From assembly GCA_947561395.2 (NCBI GenBank), contig OX387183.1, forward strand, positions 44,820,890 through 44,884,889: a stretch of DNA of 64,000 nucleotides, written 5' to 3'. The notes under the pieces were generated by a model that saw only the letters and a list, made by a program, of their open reading frames with translations, was not told the DNA's origin and searched no databases. The stretch's first letter is position 1. The number at the start of each line of letters is the position of its first letter. The position numbers were made by a program, and so were the translations under genes. Below are positions 29,493-40,389 of this stretch, in pieces. Origin of the DNA: Buxus sempervirens. Taxonomy: Eukaryota; Streptophyta; Magnoliopsida; Buxales; Buxaceae.

Positions 29493-29554
29493 ATCCGGCC
29501 ATAAAGGCCGGATCACCTAGGACTTGTTCGTATCCGGCCTGAGTTGCCGGATAC
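29493..29554 (+). promoter_or_regulatory. Second palindrome block of LTR-T copy B
   Basis: ATCCGGCC/GGCCGGAT (29493-29513) and GTATCCGGC/GCCGGATAC (29530-29554). The inner 23 bp of the second are identical to those of the U3 palindrome at 28161-28183, although the two sites are 1.37 kb apart. Confidence 0.8.
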
Positions 29555-31327
29555 ACACAGAAATATGATTTTTGCATTTTTTTTATGTGTGGCCGAATTT
29601 CATGATGATTTGAGCCAAACCAATTGAACCAACAGGTTTCCGGGTCACCCGGAAACCCAACTAGGGACTTGGATCACAGGTCCAACTTGGCACACTAGTG
29701 GGCCTTCCAACGAGGCCCACCAAGCCCGATGAACCTCAAAGCATGTAAATAAGCAAGTTAAAAGGAAATGAACTGATTGAATCGGATGGGCCAAACCCAA
29801 TGCGGCCCACCCGAGCCTTGATGTGTGGAATGAATGTATGAATTGCATGGTTTGGCCGAGACCAAGGGCTAGGGCCTGTCGGGCCCGCCGAATCCCGCTA
29901 ACCGAACCAAGTTAGGGTGCAAGCCCTAGACTTCGAAGAACTGGGCTTTCAAGCCCAAAACCTGGATCACGGGCCCCAAGCCCCGTGACCAGCCCATTTT
30001 GGCAAATTTAAATAAAGAAAATCCAAAATACCCTGGCAACCACCATGGGGGCCCACCCATGGGCCCGCAAACCAATCCGGCCCACAGTTGCATGAAAACC
30101 ACTTAAAGCTCCTAACCTGAACCTTAATGTAAAACCAATTCACCAACCTAAGCCTAAAGGGCCTCCTAGGTTAGACAGAGGCCCACCAAGGGCACACGGG
30201 CTTACCCAAGCCCACCAAGGATACCGTGGGCCTTCCAACGGGGCCCACCCAGTCAGACACAGATAACCTAAATAAAACAAGATAAAAATCAACTAAAGGG
30301 ACCCACACCACTCAGGTGGTCCCACCAAGACTCAACCAAATGGCATACTGGATTAGGAATCGGGTGAGAACCAAGTGAGAAAACTGACTCAAACCAGTGT
30401 CTACGGACTTCCCCAGACCACAACCGAGATCCAAACTTAGAATCTCAAACTGCAGACCCAAAGCCCTAAAAAGACAAGATTAGGCACCCAGGTGTCCGCT
30501 TGCACCCCATCAGGCGGTGGCGACTCCGAATTTACCCCGTGCCGCGTTTCCCACGCGCGCACACCGGCTAACGCTAGGTTTCCACATTGACAACCCAGCC
30601 TACTCTGGGTTTCAGGTTGCTCTACACCGGTCGTGGCAACACTCATGGCCATGCAATTGTATCAATAGAGTCAACACATTACATTAATAGCTTAAGTCAT
30701 TGATCCAAGGCAAGCTAGACCAAGTTAAGTAAAATCAAACCATCAAGTAAGCAACCATGTAAACCAATGTGCTCAAGTATATAAACGTGGATCAATCATG
30801 ACCAAATCCACTCCATCATGGAGGATCTCAAATACATGCCTCCAAGGAAACTTTTCCATAAACCAATTCAATCATGAGATAAAATAAGTAATTCAAATCT
30901 ATCCGGAAATCCCAAACTAATCTAAATCTGCCCAAAGCAATAGAAAGCCATAATTATGCAATTCCAGAAGTTAAAACATGTTTATAAGCAACTAATACAA
31001 GTGTAGGAATCATACAACTCAATTCAAATCAAAATAACAACACACTTTACTTAGAATCCCAAATCAAAACCACATTAAGTAGAACGTACCCAAATTTCAT
31101 GATTTATTCGATAAATTCAATCGGCCACTGGAAATCACCTCTAGAGATCTAAACACTAGTTATACATGTCTTGAATTTGCCCAAAAATTATTCCATGTGG
31201 TAAACCATCTTAATTCTTCCAAACCATCAAATTCATAGTTGGACACTCAACAAATCGCCCAAGTGATCTGGTTGAGCGACCGACTTAATATTCCATCCGA
31301 TCAGTAATTTCAAAACTACGAGCACTT

Positions 31328-31410
31328 GAGAGGTCGCTTAAGCGATCTCTCCTAATTTTCAGAAATTTAACAAATAAAAGGGGTGCTTGACAGATCGCCC
31401 AAGCGATCTG
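31328..31410 (-). promoter_or_regulatory. Palindromes in Tekay-like LTR (GATCGC/GCGATC type)
   Basis: A 24-bp palindrome at 31328-31351 around GGTCGCTTAAGCGATC, with one mismatched pair, and CAGATCGC/GCGATCTG at 31391-31410 with a 4-nt centre. A weaker copy lies near 31255-31285. Confidence 0.65.
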
Positions 31411-32238
31411 GTTGAGCGGTCCCTGGAAATCTTCCGACAGTGACTATTTACATTCTATAAATTTGATTTCTTCATCTCTGACCTAATTTTAATTGCTCTA
31501 ATCTATTCCTAAACATGCTAATACATCTCTAGACTATAAATCAAGGTTCCTTGAATTAATTAAATTAAGTTTTTCACAGCAATTTAGGTTTCATGCGATC
31601 AACATCAAAATTTGATACACTCTCGATTGTTCGGTCAAGCATAAGAAAGAAATTGATTTATATGCTATAAAACTAAAATCCAGGAGTGCTACTTACTTGA
31701 ATTCTCTTCTGATTTGAAGGTTCTTCAATTTCTCCAATACTCTAAGCAAATCCAATTCACTCTCTCTCTATTACAATCAATCACAAGGAACTCATCTCAT
31801 CTTTTTGGTTCTCTTCAGACTTGATCAAGTTCTCCTCAGATTTGATCTCCTTCCTCCTTCTCCTTTCATTCTCCAGAAGATTCCAACTCTAACCAACCAA
31901 GCAAAACCATCCAACTAACTTCCTTCTCCTTTTTATACCCCCTTGCTTTGCCGCCTAACTCATTTAAATACCAATGATTTGCTGATGGCCACTCTACAAT
32001 GCTAACCTACACTAACACTGCAATTAATTCATTTAATTTAATTATAGTATCTCTTGAATGCTCATGCTGCAAAATATATAATAACCACTTACCATAAATA
32101 ATAATTCATCTCTTCAATTAATCTCTGAAATTCCCAAAATAACCTTGCTCTTCATTTTCCTGAAATATCCACCAATAATTATTATTATTATTACTAAAAC
32201 AATTTCTAAATTATTAATCAAAATTTTGGGGTTTTACA

Positions 32239-34564
32239 AATATTCTGCAGGCCTATCCTTCTTCAATCAAGCATAGCGAGATCTTGGCTCAACCAAAAGT
32301 CATGAAAATTTGCAAGACTATACTAGACGGATGTACCTTTCATACAAAATAAGAATCACTCAAAAAGCTTTTTGTATGAAGGAATTATGCATTTCCCAAG
32401 TTCATACTTATACATAGTTTAGCATGTGATGACTTACTAGGATCTCCGATCTCATTTAGTTTTATTTATATAGACTGTGCAGATTCCAGAGTCTTGGCAG
32501 TTGGTCAGGTAGATCCTGATTTAGATGTATAGCTATTGTCGTCCTAATTTATTGTACTCAATTGTAAGTTTTTCAAACATTATATAATTCGAGATTATGA
32601 TTTTGAGATAGATATTTGTTTAATCTTATGTTGTATCATTATTTGATTTAATGCACTCTAATATATTTGATGAGCATGGTTATCTGTTAGTATCAGATGA
32701 TTTGTAGTATTCATAGATGAGTGAATTCAAATTTATTATCTTTTTCTTAATTAAGATCCGGATTTACTTGTCACCAGACATACCAATTCTAATTATTTTG
32801 TGGTTTAGATCATAAGATGCTAGGATTGAAATGATGTATGTCACATAGGAAATAAAAAACCTTTCAAATTATTTTTGGAATTAAATAAAGGAAAAAAACC
32901 CATTTGATAACATTTAGTAAAAATCAATTATGATTTTAAAAATCCATAAAAATACTTTTGATAAAGTTTCTAGAAACAATTTGTAAATGTCATAGTTTTG
33001 TTTGATATATTTTTGAAATAGTTAACCGGAACCATCGAAATTGATAGGATTGACATGTTTTCTGAGGGAAGCAATCGTACCCAATATTATTATCGACAAG
33101 CGGTTGTTTCTCTCCTTTTTCTCTTTTTCATTTAAAATTGAAAACGTTTTTAATTTTTTTTTATTTGTAGTTTCTAGCTAATGTGGCAAATAGCTAATTA
33201 ATATTTTCGAATCCCTCTTATGGGCTTGATAATCTCAATAAAAATATACACTAATGGGTTACTGAATTATTTTTTCCTTCTTGTTTTTTTTTCCCTTTTA
33301 TGGGATTTTTATTAAGAGGAAAGTAATCCTCCCCTGTATGTGCATATGATATTACAAACAACAACTACATGAGTGATCACGTTCAGTTTGTCTGCGATAA
33401 AGTGAAACTAATAACTAATTAATATAAAATCCTAGGATTATTATTAGTTTTATACCAATTCTCACTTTAATTGGAAAAACAAATAGTCTCATGCATGGAG
33501 ATTATTTCTACTACTCCAAACAACTATATATATATATAAAGCCAATCAGGGAAATCTACCGATCGAAATACCAAATTTCAATTCTATTAACTTATTTCTC
33601 TCGGCATACTTATTTGAACATATCAATTAGTTACAAATTAACTAGGTAATTTCAACTAATATTTAAACGAAGTTTATAACCATACGGCAAGTTGGACAAA
33701 GTATGATTCTGTTGCGAGGTGCATCGCGCATGCCTTCCCTAGTATATTGAAAACAAAATCTGAAAGAAATATGGTCAGTTATGTTTGTAGGCTCTTGGAT
33801 CTATCGGGTGCTGTTGGAAATTAATGCGTCTATGTATGGCCATAGGAATGGAACTTGTCGCCTTACTTATAGAATTGCACTTTTTCCTTAGATCGTTTTT
33901 CCTGTGTTTAGCTGTCTTTTCCCCCACCTCTTCTTAAAGATGTATTAGGAGTGGAAATCCACAGAAGTTCGTTTCCTAGACCTTATTTATAGAATTGCAC
34001 TTTTTCCATTAAAAAAAAAAATAATTTGTCGCCTTAAAAGATGTTTTTAGTCTTCTTTATGTTGTGTTGGTGTCTTGGTGACGTAGGGTAGTCTAAACGC
34101 GTACGTGAATTAAGTGGAGTCGAACTTAGAGTGCATTAACTAATCATTATTTCAAAGCCGCTGGTAAAGTCCCATAAAAAAAGATAAGAGTAGTGGACGG
34201 TCCGATCAGGTTCACACAGACGGCAGGAATTTTTTTTTTTTTACTATCGTGCATTAACTAAGTGTTAGTATGACTACTTGTTTATTATGAAACTTGAAAC
34301 ATAAATATAAAGGGAGACAAATATTATTAGAAAGATGTAACCCTTTGTACTATCTTTTTCTCCCTCCTTTTTTTTAACATCTCTTTGATTTTATACATGC
34401 TTTTTCCCTTTAGATGTCTTTGGTCAAACAGAATCAATAATTTTATCCCTTGAGGTTTAAGACAGTTGATCCCACATTCATCCTTGAGATCTTTGAAATA
34501 CCAGTTTACTACATTAAGGTTTTTGCAGTGTGTAATAGCCTTGTCCTTCGAGAGTTTTGACAAT
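32239..34564. other. Non-coding AT-rich stretch, nothing recognised
   Basis: About 2.3 kb with T-runs, a short TA repeat near 33526-33538 and no supported ORF, RNA or LTR end. It begins as the right flank of the solo LTR at 26697-32238. It may be degraded LTR or single-copy intergenic DNA. Confidence 0.5.
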
Positions 34565-35464
34565 TAAACTTTTGTCAGGTCTAGTAGGAAAAGTTGGCTT
34601 AATTCTGTGTCAAAAAGTATATTTAGAATGTTTAGATTGATTCCAGGAAGTCACAGTTCAAAGCAGACGGAGTTAAAATGAGCTTTTTATACTCAACGTG
34701 AGACAAGGTTTGAGCCAACATTCGAACAGTGGCAGTAAAGCTTGGAGACAATCAAACCCGAGAGTAGCGTTAGAGAACGGTTTAGCTGGCGTTCGAACGG
34801 AAATTTCTATAGAGTGGCATTACAGAACGTTCAAGCTAGCGTTCGAGCATTCAATTTTCTGCAATTTCTGAAAAGTCACAAAAAATTACACAACTTACTC
34901 GTTTTAATTCAGATTGACTTCAAACTTCTTAGGGAACCTTTAAATAGGATTAAGGTCCTTCTAAACTCATAAGACGCACATTTTAGAAGCCCTAAAAATC
35001 CTTTTCTCTTCTAGAAAGGCCTTCTTCTAGATTTTCCTATTTTGAGCCATAAAACCTTTCTATTCTTTTTTCTTCTTCTACCTTGGAGTTTCAGGCTGGA
35101 GAGATTGAATCATGGGAGTTTCTACGGACACCAGACGAGTTCGTTTGGGTGATCGTGTGAGAAGATTTATAGAGTTTTAAAGTATTGTTGTGGAGCAAAT
35201 TTGAAGAGTTCTTCAGATACTTTCAAGTCTATGAGTTACAGAGTCTAGTATAGGGATTTTGAGTCGTCTGAACTACAGGTTGTAAGTCTTCTTCTTATAG
35301 TAGATCTTTTAGGTGACTCCTGTATAGCCCGGAGGGTTTTTAAGAGTTCTCATAGAATTTTCCCTTTGTCACCAAATTGCCTTTGTCTTCTTTTATTGCT
35401 TTAATTATTTACTTGCAATTTTGGTGGCTTGTTAATTACTTTTGATTGATTATTTAATTTTCTG
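34565..35464 (+). other. LTR-like segment, boundaries unclear
   Basis: The layout looks like an LTR promoter and U5: GC-rich repeats GCGTTCGAACGG and GCGTTCGAGCA (34790-34850), TTTAAATAGG near 34940, then T-rich leader and a run typical of copia-type LTR U5. A TGT at 34573 could be the start. No matched terminus or duplication was found. Confidence 0.3.
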
Positions 35465-36316
35465 TGTAACATCCCAAATTTTCTACATTTGGTATTTTGG
35501 ATTAAGTGTGATATTTTCTATTAAATTTGGTGATTTGTTTAGAATTTATTTAAATTTATATGAATTGTTTGGGATTTATATAGTTTAATCAATTCTTTTA
35601 TTTGAGTCGTTAACAACCTTTGAGGACGGTTTTATGGTTATTTGGGTTTAGGACCTTAAGGGGTCTTATATTAGGATAGTATTCGATTGGTTGTAGTCGA
35701 TGGTCTAGGTAGTGGTGTAGAGGGCAATCCATAGGATCATGTTTTTAGTTGGTTAAAGGATAAGTCGACCAAGAGAGGGAACCGACTCAATTCTTCTTCG
35801 CTCTTATTCCTAGAAGCTTCTCCCTCCTTTGTCCTTCTTCTTCCTTCCCCTCCCTCTTCTTCTTTCTTCTTTTCCTCTAATTAAATCCGCAGAGGTAGTT
35901 AGAAGTTGATGTTTAGTTTCCCTTAGGTTGGGTTGAAGTCTTCTAGCTAAGTAAAGAGCTCAGAAGAAGATTAGGTGGTTGTTAGAATGGTTACTATTTG
36001 TAGTAGTTGTCAAAATCTACACAATACTTGTAAGTCATCCTCTACTTTGATTTAAGTTTGCGTAATGTATGAATTATACTTATATGTCATCTGGAATTCA
36101 AAGGATTTTATGTGTATTGCCTTTATCTAAGCTTTGGACTGATTTCGGATTGATCCTTTGGATGCTCTATTTTTAATTTCCTTTGTTTGAAATAATTTTG
36201 AGAAGTTTTGGGGTGTTTGCAAAACTATGCAAACATCATTGTAAATTTTAGTTTAATAGCTTTAAATTAAGTTCAATAGGTTTAGATTGCATAGGAATTG
36301 GATTCAGGGTGATAGG
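35465..36316 (+). repeat. Tekay-like LTR fragment, 5' part
   Basis: Starts TGTAACATCCCAAATTTTC, a usual Tekay LTR start, and contains a C/T-rich leader (35820-35880). It is cut at 36317 by another LTR start. The remainder lies beyond the nest, out of the window. Confidence 0.5.
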
Positions 36317-36919
36317 TGTAGAATCCCGAATTTTAGGAAATAGTAATATAATTGTAAATCTAAATATTAGAAGAAATAGAATAAATAAATTTAAAATATC
36401 AAGAGATAAACATTTAATCTAAGTATTTGGGAGATTGAAATTATAATTCATACTTATATTATGAAGAGAAATAATGAGGAGATTAAATCTGGAAATTTAG
36501 AAATAAATCCAATGGTCAAATATAGTGTAATAATGAAAAAGGGTATTTTAGTCTTTTCCCAATGGCCAAATATTAAATTAATAAAATAAATATTTATTGG
36601 GATTGAAATAAGCAATTAGATTTAAGTTAGATTAAATTTGGATTAAATAGCCTAATTTATAGTTTAAAAGATGAGAAAAGGACCTAATTATAATTATACT
36701 TTATTAAGGGCCTTAAATTTGAGTATAAGATGAGTTTTGAGGTGTTTTAGTAATATTTTAAAATAGGGGAAATAATTAGTACGAAAATTTATTAAATTAG
36801 AAGTTCCTTGTAAATTAGATTTAAGAGAAAATAATTAGAAGGAGGGATAAAATAGGAAAGTCTTCCAAAAAGAAATAGGAATCCTAGTTAGAAAGTTTCC
36901 TAATCTAACTAGGACTTGA
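36317..36919 (+). repeat. Tekay-like LTR, left part, interrupted by gypsy 2
   Basis: Starts TGTAGAATCCCGAATTTTAGG after ATAGG. AT-rich U3-like sequence runs to about 36919 where gypsy integrase begins. I infer that 43079-45226 is its right part, because that segment begins with promoter-like and leader sequence and has no LTR start of its own. Confidence 0.5.
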
Positions 36920-37223
36920 ACTTGGGTGATCGTAGACCGATTGACCAAATCAACCCATTTCCTTCCTATCCGTACTACTCAGACTTTGGATGCTTTAGTA
37001 CATATGTATATTTGAGAAATTGTACGCTTGCATGGGGTGCCAGTCTCCATCGTATCAGATAGGGATTCCCGGTTTACATCCCAGTTTTGGAAGAGTTTTC
37101 AGGAGTCTATGGCTACTCGGTTATACTTTAGCACCAATTATCACCCGCAGACAGATGGTCAGTCTAAGAGGACCATTCAGACTTTAGAGGGCATGCTGTG
37201 ATGTTGTGTGCTGGATTGGGGTG
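36920..37223 (+). pseudogene. pol: Gypsy 2 integrase core, N-terminal fragment
   Basis: Starts within WVIVDRLTKSTHFLPIRTT (first catalytic Asp), continues [20 protein letters not shown] (second Asp) and [20 protein letters not shown]. The catalytic glutamate of the usual QSERTIQ is lysine here, one G-to-A change. Two TGA stops occur (near 37016 and 37199), both expected from CGA arginine codons. The frame resumes at 39659 after the solo LTR. Confidence 0.88.
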
Positions 37224-39653
37224 TGTAATGCCCCAAACCCGGGTCAATGCAAACCGGCACCTGACCCGAATCCAGTTCGCTACTGTAACAACCCGAATCC
37301 AGCTCAACAACTGAATCCGAGATGCTACTGGCCCATATCAAATAATCATCAATAATTAACCAGACTAAAGAATTAAATAAATCATTTATTAATAAACTAG
37401 CAGAGTGCGGAAACATCGATGTGCGGAACTGTAGTCTAAAATCTTCATAAAAAGAATCCAATAAACTATCCAATCCAAATCATCATATAAGTCTGGTAAT
37501 AATCAAAAGGTTATAATCTCTCAATCTCTTAGATACATCAAACCAAATAAATGAAATAAACTGTCAAAGAACTGAATATAATCCTCTCTCCACAACCTCA
37601 GATCAAGTCGGGATAATAATAATCCTCCGGCGAATAGTCCAAAAGATTACTCTGGTAATCACCACTATGATCTCCCTCTCCCATATCAACTGAAAAGTAA
37701 CATAAGGAAGTAGGGTGAGATACAAATATCTCTGTAGACAACACATGCATGCTATAAACAGTTCATAATCAATAAAATAGATTTTCATGCTCGAATAAGC
37801 AGTCTCAAGTAAATAGGCTCTTATAAACGTTCATATCGATCATGGAATACAAATCAGCATGTAAAACAGTTTAAGTATTTGTGAATAGTACAAAGTATAT
37901 CAAGATCATGATTCAGAAATCAATAATAGAATCCAATATAAAATCTGGGATGTACTAAACAGTCACATCCAACCAAAGCATCAAATACATGCATCCAGCA
38001 AGTGAACAACATCAAAAGTAAGTATTTGTGATTTTAGTATCATTGTAGGACTCACAAAGAAAGATACACGTTTGAGATGACTCTCAACCATATGCTATAC
38101 CACCGTGCGGCTTATGGGCGACGCTACTAATGATACTCAACCCCGTGAAGATCACCTTAGATAAGAGCCGTAGTCATCGAATTATTGCACACGAACTCAA
38201 CCGAGTTGGCAAGTACCACCAGCATGCAGCACCGAAATAAATACATGGAGATGGTCGCTTATCCACATGTACAGAGAATCACTAGCGGGGCATCGGGGTG
38301 TCCCTCTAGACATAGGATCCTCCAGAGTAAACCAACTTGCAAAGGAAGCGCGTTCGCAACAGGGAGTAACTCAACCCAAATGAAATATCCCTTAGCTATC
38401 TAGCCAAAACTATGGATTCATAACCAGCTATGCCCATTAGACACCAACAATTCCTAAGGACTAATATTTCTGTAAGTAATTTGTGTCTAGCGACATATAA
38501 TGGTTATATATGTAATTTCCTTCCTTATTGGGTTAATTGTGTTCAACATCTGATCTGGAAATCCTGTATATCATATCCTGGTTAAGAGTATAAATTTACA
38601 TCTCACTTAATTAATTCTCTCAAGGTTACAAGTTCAGTTCTTCCAAAACTTAGGTTTCTTGCTATTTACAAAGCTTGGCCACTAATTACCCTAAATACCT
38701 TCCTATTTTTATTCTTTTGTAAAACAGGGAATTGGTAATTTATTTTGATCCCAAAACATCTTATTTAAAGGTTAAAATTTGTTAAAAATAGTTTAGAATT
38801 GAATCAAGGGTTAAAAATACGAAAATCTGCATTTCCGCACAGAGAGCTCAGGATCGCCTAGGATCGCTCAGGCGGTCTAGGGTAGGCAGTAGTTCAAAAT
38901 CGATTGCCGATGATAAGTCAGTAGGTGGTCTCGGGCGGTCTACTTATTTCAACGAGCGCCTGGGAGTGCTGAGGATTGCTGAGCACAGTAAGCTCGGCGA
39001 TCTCCCAAAAACAAACATACAGTGTTTCAAAATCCAATTTTTCACGTCCAAGATGATTCTAACATACTTATAAGGTTGTTATCAAACTAAATACATGATT
39101 ATACAATGCAAAAACATGCAATGGGGATTAAACCAATCGTGAATACAAAACGAGCGTTAAAAACTGTGCTGCCTACCTCTTGCGAGTGTTTTCCTCTCCT
39201 TCTCTTCTGAACAGCGACGAACACGATCCCAAGCAATGTTCAGAAGACCCAAAAATCAACACAACACTCTCCCTCTTTTCTTCTTCTCTTCTCCTTCTTC
39301 TTTGGTCATTCCCAATCGCTCACGGTCGTGAGTTCTCTCTTGCGGCTGTTGAATACGAGCGGAAGTATGTCAACCGTATTTCTCTAGGGTATTAGACTTA
39401 TTTATATACCCTCGTATCTCATGCAACACATGTGTATCAATCCCTATACATATCGTTCAATCAAAATACAATAGGGTTAAAATATCGATCTTACCGTGAT
39501 ATTACATGATCAGATGGTCGGATCTGCGCCAAACTCCTGATCTCTGCTAATTACGATGTCACCTACATTAATAAAATATTTCTATCAATTAAAACCCTTA
39601 AGAACATTAATTATTAATTTATTTTTATATTTAGGAAAATTCGGGGTCTTACA
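37224..39653 (-). repeat. Tekay-like solo LTR, 2430 bp, target duplication GGGTG
   Basis: Plus view starts TGTAATGCCCCAAACCCGGG and ends TTCGGGGTCTTACA; GGGTG flanks at 37219-37223 and 39654-39658. Removing it plus one duplication joins the gypsy 2 integrase frame. It is closely related to the LTRs at 50070 and 59444, sharing the CAGCATGCAGCACC/CACATGTACAG block. GC-rich palindromic words lie at about 38838-39005; on the minus strand TATATAAATAAG lies near 39395-39406. Confidence 0.92.
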
Positions 39654-40350
39654 GGGTGGTAGTTGGAGCAGCAACTTGCACTTGGAAGAGTTCGTGTACA
39701 ATAATAGCTACCAAGCCAGTATACAGATGGCACCGTTTGAGGCTTTGTATGGCCGTGCATGCAGATCACCAGTTTGCTGGGAGGTCGGTGAGAGACAGTA
39801 TTTGGGACCTCAGATAGTACAAGATAGTGTTGAGAAGGTGAGCTTGATTAGGCAGTGGTTGTTGACTGCGCAGAGCTGTCAAAAGAGCTACTCGGATAAT
39901 AGGTGGCGTGAGCTGAAATTTGAGGTGGGAAACAATGTATTCTTGAAGATTGCACCTTCCAAGGGTATTATGAGATTTGGGAAGAAAAGGAAATTGTCTC
40001 CTAGATACATTGGTCTGTTTGAGATTGTGAAGGAGGTTAATCCAATGGCTTATCAGTTAGCCTTACCAGCCCACTTGGCGGGAGTGCATGACATGTTTCA
40101 CATATCCATGCTACGGAGATATATTCCGGATCTGAGTCATGTGATCAACTATGAGCCATTGACTATCCGAGAGGACTTATCTTATGAGGAGAGACTGGTC
40201 CAAATCTTAGATCGGCGTGATCAAGTCCTATGGACTAAGGTGATTCCTTTGGTGAAAGTCCTATGGAAGAATCACACCACCGAGGAAGCTACTTGGGAGC
40301 GAGAGGATGAAATGAAGCGCAAATACCCAGAGTTATTTATTTCGTCATGA
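39654..40350 (+). pseudogene. pol: Gypsy 2 integrase C-terminus with chromodomain
   Basis: Open frame through FVYNNSYQASIQMAPFEALY, GRACRSPVCWEVGERQ, the basic linker region KLSPRYIGLFEIVKEVNP, AYQLALPAHLAGVHDMFHIS, and the C-terminal chromodomain-like block LPLVKVLW, TTEEATWERE and KRKYPELF. This chromodomain type is thought to direct insertion to particular chromatin. The stop is at 40350. The reading frame in this part is intact although the N-terminal part is dead. Confidence 0.9.
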
Positions 40351-40389
40351 GTTAAATTTCGAGGACGAAATTATTTGTAGGGGGGGAGG

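Larger units (their letters stand above)
27409..30563 (+). repeat. LTR-T copy B: solo LTR, 3155 bp, target duplication CCGGC
   Basis: Starts TGTAAGCACCTCATTTTTGC and ends CCCACGCGCGCACA. CCGGC occurs at 27404-27408 and 30564-30568. This is the only uninterrupted copy in the window and the best reference for the family: U3 with palindromes (27939-28185), TATA box 28196, C/T-rich leader, splice donor 28487, second palindrome block (29493-29554), GGGCCCAC-rich region and terminal TGGCGACTCC motif near 30518. Nothing in it codes for a recognisable protein. Confidence 0.92.
26697..32238 (-). repeat. Tekay-like solo LTR (target duplication AATAT), holding LTR-T copy B
   Basis: Plus-strand view starts TGTAACGCCCCGGATCC and ends TTGGGGTTTTACA. 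AATAT flanks both sides (26692-26696 and 32239-32243). Removing copy B leaves about 2.4 kb. The ends match the 3' LTR of gypsy 2 in reverse. It carries palindromes at 31328-31410. Confidence 0.88.

Noticed and set aside
29273..29542. Plus-strand ORF of 89 codons in LTR-T copy B
   Set aside because: It follows the GGGCCC-rich repeat region and palindromes; the peptide is repeat-derived.
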